Shown piece after piece: positions 1 through 8,484 of a stretch of DNA of 64,000 nucleotides. A program made the translations under genes and the position numbers. The stretch lies in NCBI GenBank assembly GCA_044464765.1, contig JBIQKZ010000004.1, positions 124,001-188,000 of the forward strand, in the 5' to 3' direction. Position 1 is the first letter of the stretch; the number at the start of each line of letters is the position of its first letter. Source of the stretch: JBIQKZ01 sp044464765 (lineage in GTDB: Bacteria > Pseudomonadota > Gammaproteobacteria > Burkholderiales > Burkholderiaceae_B). The notes beneath the pieces were generated by a model, which saw nothing but the letters and a program-made list of their open reading frames with translations, did not search any database and was not told where the DNA came from.

Positions 1-1270
1 GCACGGGATCGACGGGCGGCTTGCCCACAGCGTCGCTGGGGCCAGCGTCCCTGTCATCAATGGCATCGGCCACCTCTTTTTCGCCGGGGGTTTGCGCCAC
101 ATCGTCCAGCGGCGTGTCGTTGCGCACCAAGCGTAGCCGTACCGAGCCGCCGTCGTACACCAAGTGCGGCGTCAAGAACGCCAGATTGGTTTCCACCCCT
201 GAAAAGCGGCTGCCATCCAAGCCGCCCGCAGCCTGCAAAATCGTGTAGTCGGTAGACGAGCGCCAGTCTCCCGCGCCGGCCAGGGCCACCACATCGCCAT
301 CAAGCAGCGCCTTGCCATTAACCACCAGCCGATCCGCTTCGCCCGATGGCAAGGCCCCCACCTGAAAACGACTGCCCGGCTCGAACACCACATCGTTATT
401 AACCGTAAGTTGAGTAGTTCCAGTGCCATTGCCCGGCGCCAAGGTGCCGCCCGAGCCAATATGGGCCGAGGCCACCGTACCCACGCCTTGCAGTCGGGCG
501 CCCTGATCCACACGCACTGCGCCGCCCAGGAAATCGTTGACGGCCAATACGCCTTCAGCCACCGTCACATTGCCCCGGTAGGCTACGGCATCGCCATCGA
601 TGGCCAGCATGCCCGCCCCCCACTTCACAAAACCGGTGGTTCCCGACAACGACCCCAGTTGCCGGGCCTTGCCGTCATCGACTATCCATTGCAGCACGTC
701 GCGATACGCCGGGTCGGGCTCCACCGATCCGTACGTGCCTGGCATCAGGACATCGGCCAGCTCCATCGCGTTGATTTGCAGGTGGTTCTCTATCGCCAGG
801 CCGACGCCATAGCGCAGCACGGTGCCGCGATTCGCGTACAGGGTGGATCGGCCCAGCGCCGCCGGACCGGCGACTTCGAGCCCACCCTGAAGCAACAGGG
901 TACCGCCTCGGTAGGTATTGGCGCCCGACAGTTGCAACAGCCCGCCACCCAACTTGACCAGACCATTCGGCGAACCCGGCATATTGCTGAAAACACCCCC
1001 GAAACGCGCCATAACGCCGGGCGCCACGTCGATCAGCGCCCGCTCGCCGATACGGTAATCGTCTTGCGAATCCAGCGCCTGTTCAATCGACAGCACATCG
1101 CCCATAAAAACAAACGGGGCAGCGAACGCTGCCCCGAAAAAACCCAAACCAATCGCTTGTAACGCCACGGCAAAAAACACCGCAGCTGTTCGGCGCGGTA
1201 ATCCACGCCCCCACTTTGCTACCAACACAACACCTGCCACAACCCAAGACAACGACAATCGAATAACCAT
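1..1270 (-). CDS. Autotransporter (type V secretion) protein, N-terminal and passenger part; runs off left edge
   Basis: The frame stays open from an ATG at 1270 to the window edge (423 codons), so the C-terminal outer-membrane barrel lies outside. An AAGGGG ribosome site lies just before the ATG. The first ~51 residues form a long signal peptide: two arginines near residue 26, a hydrophobic core, and an AAFA/AP cleavage site. The passenger carries autotransporter-type repeats such as GLVKLGGGLLQLSGANTY near residue 105, followed by RGGT, and GFVKWGAGMLAIDGD about 110 residues later. The last visible part, with LVYDGGSVRLRL near residue 385, resembles the linker just before the barrel. The passenger is therefore short (about 330 residues). 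Secreted or surface-exposed beta-helix function is family knowledge; the ligand is unknown. A terminator-like hairpin lies inside the signal-peptide coding region. Confidence 0.8.
   Translation of the reverse strand, partial: MVIRLSLSWVVAGVVLVAKWGRGLPRRTAAVFFAVALQAIGLGFFGAAFAAPFVFMGDVLSIEQALDSQDDYRIGERALIDVAPGVMARFGGVFSNMPGSPNGLVKLGGGLLQLSGANTYRGGTLLLQGGLEVAGPAALGRSTLYANRGTVLRYGVGLAIENHLQINAMELADVLMPGTYGSVEPDPAYRDVLQWIVDDGKARQLGSLSGTTGFVKWGAGMLAIDGDAVAYRGNVTVAEGVLAVNDFLGGAVRVDQGARLQGVGTVASAHIGSGGTLAPGNGTGTTQLTVNNDVVFEPGSRFQVGALPSGEADRLVVNGKALLDGDVVALAGAGDWRSSTDYTILQAAGGLDGSRFSGVETNLAFLTPHLVYDGGSVRLRLVRNDTPLDDVAQTPGEKEVADAIDDRDAGPSDAVGKPPVDPV
1103..1146 (-). terminator. Terminator-like hairpin inside the autotransporter signal-peptide coding region
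   Basis: On the minus strand a perfect inverted repeat with 10-base arms, CGGGGCAGCG and CGCTGCCCCG, and a two-base loop spans 1116-1137. It is followed by TTTGTTTTT and preceded by six T. This has the full form of an intrinsic terminator, yet it is translated as the end of the signal peptide (GAAFAAPFVF). It may act as an attenuator or may be a by-product of the Ala-rich codons. The structure is seen; its activity is not shown. Confidence 0.5.
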
Positions 1271-1344
1271 CCGTATTCCCCTTGTAGGACATATGCGTCA
1301 TAGAGTAGATGTACGCATTATGGGGAGTCCTACCCAATTAGGAA

Positions 1345-1360
1345 CTGTCAGATCTGACAG
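1345..1360. promoter_or_regulatory. 16-bp perfect palindrome between ppc and the autotransporter gene
   Basis: CTGTCAGATCTGACAG is a perfect palindrome 12 bases after the ppc stop and 75 bases before the autotransporter ATG, both genes being on the minus strand. No T-run follows, so it is a poor terminator. An operator for the autotransporter gene is a plausible reading. A second inverted pair, GTAGGAC at 1284-1290 and GTCCTAC at 1327-1333, lies between it and the start codon and could fold in the leader. Confidence 0.4.
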
Positions 1361-1371
1361 CGGGTTATCCC

Positions 1372-4248
1372 TTAACCAGAGTTGCGCAGCCCAGCGGCAA
1401 TCCCGTTAATCGTCATGTGGATCGCGCGCTGTATCCCGCTTTCCGCGCCATCGTCGGAGGCCGGCGCGTCGGCCTGGCGATGCCGGCGCAGCAGTTCAAC
1501 TTGCAGATGGTTCAAGGGATCGATGTAGGCAAAGCGTTCGCTTAATGCATCGTGCAGCACCTCGTCGCGTTCCAATAAATCGTGCTGGACCACTTGCCTG
1601 AACATGTCGCAGGTTAAAGTAAATTCGGTCTGAATACGGCCGAATACCGTGTCGCGCAATTGCGCATCGGGCACCAGCTCGGCGTACTTCCTGGCGATCC
1701 CAAGGTCGGTTTTTGCCAGCACCTGCTCCATATTCGACAACAGCGTTCTGAAGAACGGCCAGATCACGGCCATTTCCCGCAAGACGTCCAGCCGCGCCGA
1801 CGCACTTTGCGGCTCACCGCCTGAAGCCGAAGCATTGCCCACGCCGTTCTCTACATACATCCGCATCGCCGTGCCCATGCCATACCAGCCGGTCAGCATG
1901 GCGCGGCACTGCGCCCACGAAAACCCCCAGGGAATAGCCCGCAAGCTTTCAATCGTCTGGTCGGATTTGCGAGCGGCCGGGCGCGAACCAATGTTCAGCC
2001 CCGCAATTTCCAGAATAGGCGTAGAGGCAAAGAAATAGGCGCTAAAGCCGGGCGTGCCATACACCAGATCCCGATAGGCCTGTTGGGCAACGCCCGACAT
2101 GTAATCCAGCGCCGCGCCAAAGCGGGCCATGTTCTCGTCTTCGGCCTGGGCCTGCGTGTCGCCCGACACCACACTGGCTTCCAGCGTGGCCGCAACAATA
2201 TTTTCCAGGTGCCAGCGGCCCACCTCGGCATCCTTGTACTTGCCTTGGATCACCTCGCCCTGCTCGGTCAGGCGAATCTGCCCGTTCACCGTGCCCGGGG
2301 GCTGCGCAATAATAGCTTCAAAACTGGAACCACCGCCGCGCGCCACCGACCCACCCCGGCCGTGGAACAGGCGCAGCCTGACGCCGCGCTCGCTGAACAC
2401 CTGCACCAGCTGGCGTTCGGCACAATACAGCGACCAGTTCGACGTCAGGTAGCCGCCGTCCTTGTTGCTGTCCGAATAGCCCAGCATCACTTCTTGAATA
2501 CCGTCCTGCGCATGCGCTACGCGCTCACGGATTTCCGGCAAGTCCAGCCACTCGCTCATGATTTGCGGCGCACTTTCCAGGTCGGGAATGGTTTCGAACA
2601 GGGGTACGACCATCAGGCCGTCGCCACCGGCGGGGGCGCCCTGCGCCAGGCTCGGTTGGATCAGGCCGGTTTCCTGTTGCAAGACCACCAACTCCAGCAA
2701 ATCGCTGAGCGTTTCCGTGTGCGAAATAATCGCCTGGCGCACCGCCGCCCGGCCGAACTTGGCACGGCACGCAGCCGCCATGCGCCAAATGGCCAATTCC
2801 TTTTCCGTCTCGGGCGAATACCTTACCCAAGGCGACACCAAGGGGCGCACCTGGCGCAGCTCGTCGCGCAGCAAGGCAACGCGGTCTATCTCGGACAGGG
2901 CCTGGTAGTCTACCCGTTGGCCATCGACCTGCACATTCGCGGCGTGGAGCAATTCGGCAATCACCCGCTCGTGCACGTCGGAACTTTGCCGCAAATCCAG
3001 GGTTGCCAGATGAAAGCCGAAGATCCCCACCGCCTGGATCAAACCGGCCAGTCGCAAGCCTGCAATCGCACCACCCTTGTTGGCGGCCAGCGAAGCTTCG
3101 GCGATTTCCAGATCGCGCAGGAAGTCGTCGGCGCGCTCGTAAGGCGCGGCGGCATACGTGGGCCGCGCGGCAAGCTGCTTGCCCGTCAGCGCCACCGACG
3201 TGGCCGCCAACCGGGCATACACGTGGATCAAAGCACGGCGGTAGGGTTCATCGTCGCGATGAATCGATGCGTCTTCGCTGACGGCGGCAATGGCCAGCAA
3301 TTCATCGCTGGCGTGATTCAGGGAACTCGACACGGAAAGTTCCGCACCCAAGGCATGCACCTCGGTCAGATAATGGCGCAACACCACCGTCGCCTGACGA
3401 ATCAAAGCCTGTTCCATGGTGGCGGCATCGACATTGGGATTGCCATCGCGATCCCCGCCAATCCAGCTGCCCATTTGCAAGAACGGTGGAAGCGCCCGCG
3501 CCGGCGCATCGACAATGGATTCCACCCGAGGAAACAATCGACCGGACAGGCTCTGGTACAAGCGCGGCAAGGCCGTTAAAAAAGTACTGGTGTAATACGA
3601 AAGCGCATTGTCGATCTCGTCGAATACCGTCAGCTTCTGCCAGCGCAGCATGCGGGTTTGCCATAACGTGGCCACCAACCCGGTCAGCCGCCCCTGGGCA
3701 TATTGGCGCTCTGACGGCGTAAGCGTCTCGTCCATGGCGGCAAGCTGCGCCGCTATGGCGCGCTGCAAGTCCAGTGTGCTTTTGCGCTGCACCTCGGTCG
3801 GGTGGGCCGTCAGCACCGGAACAATGCAGGCCTGGCGCAAGTGCTTCAGCACATCATCATTGTCCAGGCCTTTGCCTTGCAGCATCTGCAAGGCATGCTC
3901 GATGCTGCCACGCATCCATTCGCCCCCATCCAGCTCGTGGCGGCGCTGACGCCGATTCTGATCACGATCCTCGGCAATATTGGACAGCAGCAGGAAATAC
4001 CCAAAGGCGCGAGCCACCGAACTGGCCTGCTCGCCACTTAAATGGGTAATGCGCTCTTCCATGACCTGGCTATCGTGCAGGCTGCCTTCGCGCCGAAAAG
4101 CGACCGCCGCCCGGCGCAGCGCCTCGATCACGTCGTACACCGCCTGCCCGTCGCATTCCCGAATGACTTCACCCAGCGTTTTACCCAAATGCCGAATATC
4201 GCGGCGCATGGCAGTGGAAGGCAAAGTAGGCGGTAGCGGCTGATTCAC
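1372..4248 (-). CDS. ppc: Phosphoenolpyruvate carboxylase
   Basis: Adds bicarbonate to PEP to give oxaloacetate, the anaplerotic step that refills the TCA cycle; cytoplasmic homotetramer. At 958 residues it is slightly longer than the E. coli enzyme. All family signatures are present: VLTAHPTEVQRKS with the catalytic His near residue 150, IGGDRDGNPNVD, MLGYSDSNKDGGYLTSNW, RLFHGRGGSVARGGG, RLTEQGEVIQGKY, and a C-terminus LRNSG like the usual RNTG. I place the start at GTG 4248 because AGGAGA lies five bases upstream and the protein then begins VNQPLPP; the frame stays open 96 bases further with no ribosome site. It is monocistronic, divergent from the IclR gene. Confidence 0.95.
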   Translation of the reverse strand: MNQPLPPTLPSTAMRRDIRHLGKTLGEVIRECDGQAVYDVIEALRRAAVAFRREGSLHDSQVMEERITHLSGEQASSVARAFGYFLLLSNIAEDRDQNRRQRRHELDGGEWMRGSIEHALQMLQGKGLDNDDVLKHLRQACIVPVLTAHPTEVQRKSTLDLQRAIAAQLAAMDETLTPSERQYAQGRLTGLVATLWQTRMLRWQKLTVFDEIDNALSYYTSTFLTALPRLYQSLSGRLFPRVESIVDAPARALPPFLQMGSWIGGDRDGNPNVDAATMEQALIRQATVVLRHYLTEVHALGAELSVSSSLNHASDELLAIAAVSEDASIHRDDEPYRRALIHVYARLAATSVALTGKQLAARPTYAAAPYERADDFLRDLEIAEASLAANKGGAIAGLRLAGLIQAVGIFGFHLATLDLRQSSDVHERVIAELLHAANVQVDGQRVDYQALSEIDRVALLRDELRQVRPLVSPWVRYSPETEKELAIWRMAAACRAKFGRAAVRQAIISHTETLSDLLELVVLQQETGLIQPSLAQGAPAGGDGLMVVPLFETIPDLESAPQIMSEWLDLPEIRERVAHAQDGIQEVMLGYSDSNKDGGYLTSNWSLYCAERQLVQVFSERGVRLRLFHGRGGSVARGGGSSFEAIIAQPPGTVNGQIRLTEQGEVIQGKYKDAEVGRWHLENIVAATLEASVVSGDTQAQAEDENMARFGAALDYMSGVAQQAYRDLVYGTPGFSAYFFASTPILEIAGLNIGSRPAARKSDQTIESLRAIPWGFSWAQCRAMLTGWYGMGTAMRMYVENGVGNASASGGEPQSASARLDVLREMAVIWPFFRTLLSNMEQVLAKTDLGIARKYAELVPDAQLRDTVFGRIQTEFTLTCDMFRQVVQHDLLERDEVLHDALSERFAYIDPLNHLQVELLRRHRQADAPASDDGAESGIQRAIHMTINGIAAGLRNSG

Positions 4249-4386
4249 AAAGTCTCCTGGAATGTTGGGTTTTAGGGGTATTTTTTGTGGAAATACTATA
4301 ACCTGTGGCAAAAGAGGCCCAGCCATGCAGTGCCGGTCGACCACTCTGAAGCACTCTTCTTTCCTGTTAAAGCCAAGCTGTCAAAC

Positions 4387-5190
4387 ATGCCGCCACCTAA
4401 CAGAAACGCCAGATATAAAGCGGTGCAAAGTCTTAGCCGAGGCCTATCCATTTTGGCTACCCTGAACCTTTCATTCCAAGGCCAGGCCAGCAGTGCCGAT
4501 CTTGGAAGGCTGACCGGCTTGCACAGAACAACGGCACGCCGGCTATTAAAGACGCTGTGCGAAGAAGGTTACGTAACGCATAATGCTACCGACGATAGCT
4601 TTCAGCTAACGCGCAGGGTCCGGCAACTTAGCGATGGCTTCACCAACTACGACCGCCTTTCAAGCATTGCGATGCCCATCATGGGGGCGCTCATGCAGCA
4701 GGTCGTCTGGCCGTCGTCGCTATGTTTGCCCGACATCGACGCCATGCATATTTGCGAATCCACTCACCGTTTCAGCCCCCTGTCGTTCCATCGCGAAACG
4801 ACGCAGATGCGGATTCCTTATCTATCATCCGCCGCTGGGAGGGCCTATTTCTCGTTCTGCGATAAGGGAGAACAAGACCAGATTTTGGATATCTTGCGAC
4901 GGAGCAACAGTTCGCAAGCCCAGCTCGCCAGCGATCCGATCTTCATCGAGAACCTAGTGCGTACAGTACTAACTCGTGGCTACGCTACGAACTTCAGTGA
5001 ATGGGAGGCAGAAAAGAAAGTAGGGGCTGTAGCCATGCCGATTTTTCGTCGAGAACGCGCCCTAGGCAGTCTCACGATCATTTTTCTTACGCATGCGCTC
5101 AGCCCCGAGCGTGCCACCCGCACCTTTCTCGATCCGCTCAGAACCGCCGTCACAACCATCTCGGCTCTCTTGGATCAAGAGCAAGATTAG
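4387..5190 (+). CDS. IclR-family transcriptional regulator (copy 1 of a paralogous pair)
   Basis: 267 residues: an N-terminal winged helix (LGRLTGLHRTTARRLLKTLCEEGYV, given here only as a region at residues ~35-60) and a C-terminal effector-binding domain. It is a close paralogue of the IclR gene at 8485, sharing NFSEWE, AMPIF and RFSPLSFHR. The two genes enclose the operon 5200-8245, so one or both probably control it in response to an aromatic compound. The chosen ATG at 4387 puts the N-terminus in register with the paralogue; an in-frame start at 4285 is possible but adds unmatched sequence. No strong ribosome site is visible. It converges on the next gene with nine bases between stops. 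Confidence 0.85.
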   Translation: MPPPNRNARYKAVQSLSRGLSILATLNLSFQGQASSADLGRLTGLHRTTARRLLKTLCEEGYVTHNATDDSFQLTRRVRQLSDGFTNYDRLSSIAMPIMGALMQQVVWPSSLCLPDIDAMHICESTHRFSPLSFHRETTQMRIPYLSSAAGRAYFSFCDKGEQDQILDILRRSNSSQAQLASDPIFIENLVRTVLTRGYATNFSEWEAEKKVGAVAMPIFRRERALGSLTIIFLTHALSPERATRTFLDPLRTAVTTISALLDQEQD

Positions 5191-5199
5191 GAATACTGA

Positions 5200-6330
5200 C
5201 TATTGCAGTATCTTCCACTCACCATTTTGAACCTGCACCAACGCTCGAGAACGCGGATCCACGCTGTTGTGCTCAGTAGGGCTATAACTATATATGCCGT
5301 GCGTACCAACGATTTCTGGGGTTTGTTCCAAAGCGTCTCGTAGTGCGCTGCGAAATTCAGCCGGGCCGGGCTTTCCTGCCTTCAAGGCTTTCGGCACTGC
5401 CTCATCCAACAGCAGATACGCGTCGTATGCATAACCTGCGAACGGGCTGCGCGAACCTTTGCCAAACTTCTCCTCATAGTTTTTTATAAACGCTAGGCCA
5501 ACCTCTTTCGAAGGATTGGTCTCAGGTAGCTGTTCGGCAACGGATATGAGCCCCGTCGGGGCGATCGTACCTTCCACGACCTGTCCGCCGACCCGAAGGA
5601 AATCGACCCCAACCGCCCCAGTGGTGGTATAGACGGGTATGGAATAATTTCGCTCCGCCATGCTCAATTGCGGCAATGCGGCAGGTGTGCCCGAAGCGCC
5701 TACGAATACCGCGTCCGGTTTTGCCGCCATCAATTTGGTGACCTGGGCCAGAACCGAACGATCGCCCCGGGCATAGCGTTCTGTCGCGACAATCTCGATA
5801 TCGGCGGCCTTAGCCAACGGAACCAAGGCATTGTAGAAGCTCTCACCCAAGGAGTCAGCAAACCCTATGTAGCCAATGGTTTTTATCCCCGCTTGTTTCA
5901 TGTGATCCACGACTGCGGCAGTTACAGTTGCTGCCGTTTGTGGTACAGAGAAAGACCATGGGTTCTGTTCAGCGGGCGGCAAGTCCGGCGCCAAGGCAAG
6001 CTGTGGAACCTTATACTGCGACGCTACGCCGGCAACCGCGCGAGCACCAGGGAAGGTAGTAGACCCAATGATCACATCGGCTTTGTCTTCGGTAATTAGC
6101 CGCTGCGTGTTTTTTGCCGCGCTGGTTGGATCCGAGGCATCGTCCAGCACGACATATCGTACGGGCTCACCGCCCAACGTAGGCCCAAGCAAACTGATGG
6201 CGTTTCGCTCGGGTACGCCCAACGAGGCCGCCGGACCTGTCGTACTCAATGTAACGCCCACGACAATTTCAGCCAACGCTATTGCCGGGAAAAGCGCGAC
6301 CAACGTAACTGCAGCTTTGAGACTCTTCAT
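5200..6330 (-). CDS. Periplasmic branched-chain-type substrate-binding protein
   Basis: 376 residues with a signal peptide MKSLKAAVTLVALFPAIALA, then the type I periplasmic-binding fold of the LivK family (VGVTLSTTGPAASLG, AVAGVASQYKVPQLA, FAGYAYDAYLLLDEA). GGAGGA lies six bases before the ATG at 6330, which decides the start over an in-frame ATG 54 bases upstream. It is the last gene of the operon Rieske oxygenase-GST-binding protein. No permease or ATPase accompanies it, so it must feed a transporter encoded elsewhere, perhaps the Liv system at 17.9-21.3 kb, or serve as an aromatic-acid sensor or binder. The ligand is unknown. Confidence 0.85.
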   Translation of the reverse strand: MKSLKAAVTLVALFPAIALAEIVVGVTLSTTGPAASLGVPERNAISLLGPTLGGEPVRYVVLDDASDPTSAAKNTQRLITEDKADVIIGSTTFPGARAVAGVASQYKVPQLALAPDLPPAEQNPWSFSVPQTAATVTAAVVDHMKQAGIKTIGYIGFADSLGESFYNALVPLAKAADIEIVATERYARGDRSVLAQVTKLMAAKPDAVFVGASGTPAALPQLSMAERNYSIPVYTTTGAVGVDFLRVGGQVVEGTIAPTGLISVAEQLPETNPSKEVGLAFIKNYEEKFGKGSRSPFAGYAYDAYLLLDEAVPKALKAGKPGPAEFRSALRDALEQTPEIVGTHGIYSYSPTEHNSVDPRSRALVQVQNGEWKILQ

Positions 6331-6380
6331 TTTTTCCTCCAGTCTTCTGATGGTTATAAAGTCTCTGAAGTCCGTCATAC

Positions 6381-7211
6381 TCATAAATATGCCGCGAAAT
6401 CGTTCTTCAGAAAATGGCTACGGAACTGCGAGATCTTTGGCTTGATACGAGTGCCCGCGTTATGCATCTCGGCCCACTCCTCGTCCCTAATCCAATCAAT
6501 CACTTCAGCTTTATAAGAAGGCCGCGCCTGGATGCGCTTAATCCAGCTGACTACCGCCGGACTATCCGCTGTCCATACGTCAAGTAAGTTCAGGTATTCA
6601 AGGCGGGCGAAATAGGGAACCAAGTTAATTTCGGCCAACGTGAATTGACTGCCGAACAACCACTCCCGCCCGTCCGACAACACCTTTTCAAGCTTTTGAA
6701 ACACCTTCTCGAACGCAACCGTCCCGCGATAAACATGGGGCGCATCGACGCCATGCTCGCGTACTGCTGTCTGTCTATCTCGACGCTCAAGATCCACGAT
6801 TCTGGCCAAGTGCGCATCAAACTCTTCAGAAGACAACTTACGCAGCCTGTCCATGAACATCGCCGAATAGCTAAGTACGGCCACGCCCTGATGCAAGCCC
6901 TCGTCGCATGCCTTGGAATACAGTCGCATTTGGGCGCGCTCAAAGGCCGACCCGGGTTTCAAGGCCGGCTCGGGGTACTTGTCGTCGACATATTCCGCGA
7001 TGAGCGTGGATTCCACGAGCACGGCCCCATCGTCAACCAACGTAGGCACCACGGCCTTCGGATTAAGCTTTAGATAGGCAGGGTCGAATTGCTCACTTTT
7101 AAACAGGTCAACCTCTTTGCTGACCCAATTATGGATTCCTTTCTCATTAAGCACCAAGCGGATTTTCTCCGAACATACCGAGTTGTTGAAGTGGTACAGC
7201 ACTAAACTCAT
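6381..7211 (-). CDS. Glutathione S-transferase, LigF/beta-etherase-like
   Basis: 276 residues. The N-terminal thioredoxin-like domain (LYHFNNSVCSEKIRLVLNEK, then NPKAVVPTLVDDG and ESTLIAEYVDD for glutathione binding) is followed by an all-helical C-terminal domain (WLFGSQFTLAEINLVPYFARLE). The unusual length and tail resemble the lignin beta-etherase and dehalogenase branch of the GST superfamily. Its ATG overlaps the stop of the preceding Rieske oxygenase (ATGA), so the two are translationally coupled. A job in glutathione-dependent ether cleavage, dehalogenation or isomerisation of an aromatic product is inference from this pairing. Confidence 0.8.
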   Translation of the reverse strand: MSLVLYHFNNSVCSEKIRLVLNEKGIHNWVSKEVDLFKSEQFDPAYLKLNPKAVVPTLVDDGAVLVESTLIAEYVDDKYPEPALKPGSAFERAQMRLYSKACDEGLHQGVAVLSYSAMFMDRLRKLSSEEFDAHLARIVDLERRDRQTAVREHGVDAPHVYRGTVAFEKVFQKLEKVLSDGREWLFGSQFTLAEINLVPYFARLEYLNLLDVWTADSPAVVSWIKRIQARPSYKAEVIDWIRDEEWAEMHNAGTRIKPKISQFRSHFLKNDFAAYL

Positions 7212-8245
7212 TTCCCGTCTCCCATAAATGCGTGTTCATTCTGCACAAGCTGTTCCAACTTGCGCCGCACGCGTACCGCAGCGGCATCGCCCGCCAGCAA
7301 TACCGGCCTCAATTCCCAAAAGTCAGCTCCTTGCATCATCTCTTGTTGAGATTCCAGCACTGGCTTGTCCTCGGTGGTGAATGCGTGGGCAAATCCGCGC
7401 CCTATCTGTTCGGTCAGGTTCTCGTCATCCACTCGATAACTTCTGGCGCTACTCCAGAAATAGTGATTGGTCGTCATGGTTTCAGGAGTGATCAAGTGCA
7501 GGCTGCGTGCCACCTTCCCTGCAGAACGCGGGCCTCCCGGCTCCACCATTCCCATGACGAGTTCCAAGTTGGATGCCGGATACCAGCGCGTATCAATCCA
7601 ACTGTCGGCCAACTTCCCAGTGAATCCCCTGGAGGCGGCGCTTAGCGGCGCCTGATAATCATTCGGCATCCACCGCAGCACGTCGACATACTCTTCTTGC
7701 TCCACGATTTCCGTTCTTGCCCTGGCCAGCGCCTCGGAACCCAACGTATCCGCATGCAAATAATTGGTGTGCGTAAGATCGAGAATATTGTCGATCACCA
7801 GCATATAGTTCGACTTATTGTGTATGTAGCCATGGACGGTTGCGTAGTTACTATCAAGCATGTAATCAAAACAGGGTATGGCCGACGCATCAGCCATATC
7901 TGGTTCACCCATCCAGATCCATAAAATGGTGTCACGCTCCACCAGTGGGTATTTCTTCAATCGGGCAGCCTTGGGTATGGTGCCGCTGTTGGGGCTCAAT
8001 ACACATGCGCCGGAGGCATCGAAGCGCAAGCCGTGGTACAGACACTCGACAACATCGCCGTGGCGCTTGCCCATGCTTAAGGCAACAAAGCGATGAGGAC
8101 AGCGATTGGAGAGCGCTACGGCAACGCCATCCTCCTTTCTGTACAACAATACAGACTCCCCCAGGATGGTCCGATCCAGCAACTGATCTTGCAGCACTTC
8201 GTCCGACCACGCTGCAACGTACCACGCATTCTTCAGGTAACTCAT
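7208..8245 (-). CDS. Rieske non-haem iron oxygenase, vanillate O-demethylase (VanA)-like
   Basis: 345 residues. The N-terminal Rieske centre is CPHRFVALSMGKRHGD followed by CLYHG at residues ~47-71; the catalytic iron site is in NILDLTHTNYLH near residue 155 (Asp and two His). The size, the start MSYLKNAWYVAAW and the tail match the VanA/dicamba monooxygenase branch, which O-demethylates methoxy-benzoates and similar compounds. AAGGGGGAACGTT precedes the ATG. No VanB-type reductase adjoins it; the only reductase in the window is at 12063. The substrate is unknown. It is the first gene of a three-gene operon divergent from the IclR gene at 8485. Confidence 0.88.
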   Translation of the reverse strand: MSYLKNAWYVAAWSDEVLQDQLLDRTILGESVLLYRKEDGVAVALSNRCPHRFVALSMGKRHGDVVECLYHGLRFDASGACVLSPNSGTIPKAARLKKYPLVERDTILWIWMGEPDMADASAIPCFDYMLDSNYATVHGYIHNKSNYMLVIDNILDLTHTNYLHADTLGSEALARARTEIVEQEEYVDVLRWMPNDYQAPLSAASRGFTGKLADSWIDTRWYPASNLELVMGMVEPGGPRSAGKVARSLHLITPETMTTNHYFWSSARSYRVDDENLTEQIGRGFAHAFTTEDKPVLESQQEMMQGADFWELRPVLLAGDAAAVRVRRKLEQLVQNEHAFMGDGK

Positions 8246-8484
8246 AACGTTCCCCCTTCGACCCCCCCACCCAGCGATTCCTAATCTATCAAGCCAAGAG
8301 CGTCGGCCTGCCTGCCGGGTGATAAGCAGGCCAGCGCTAGGCTATAATTTTTTTCAGATATGGCTGCATTCAATACAGATGCTTGTACACCTCATCTTAT
8401 GAAGCGGTTTTCACTATCTCAAAAAAATTTCACTAATGTGCACCTAGTGCCCGTGGATGTGGCAGAACAGGGAGCCCAACGCGG
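8246..8484. promoter_or_regulatory. Divergent promoter region between VanA-like operon and IclR gene
   Basis: 239 bases without a gene. It holds a consensus TATAAT at 8343-8348 on the plus strand with only a weak TGATAA at the -35 distance, which suits an activated or autoregulated promoter for the IclR gene. An inverted repeat, GGCCTGC at 8305-8311 and GCAGGCC at 8326-8332, overlaps the -35 zone and is a candidate IclR operator. Confidence 0.45.

Noticed and set aside
410..1162. 250-codon open frame on the plus strand
   Set aside because: Antisense to the autotransporter gene, which has a signal peptide, a ribosome site and recognisable repeats.
1339..1360. BvgA-type heptad pair (TTCCTA/TAGGA) near the palindrome
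   Set aside because: Only one partial inverted pair is present and a Bvg system cannot be shown from this window.
2083..3579. 498-codon open frame on the plus strand
   Set aside because: It is antisense to ppc, whose motifs are complete; composition (His/Gln/Arg-rich) is that of a shadow frame in GC-rich DNA.
4226..4246. ops-like GGCGGTAGCG element
   Set aside because: It falls inside the ppc N-terminal coding region on the wrong strand context and lacks the rest of a JUMPstart sequence; no JUMPstart was seen near the O-antigen locus.
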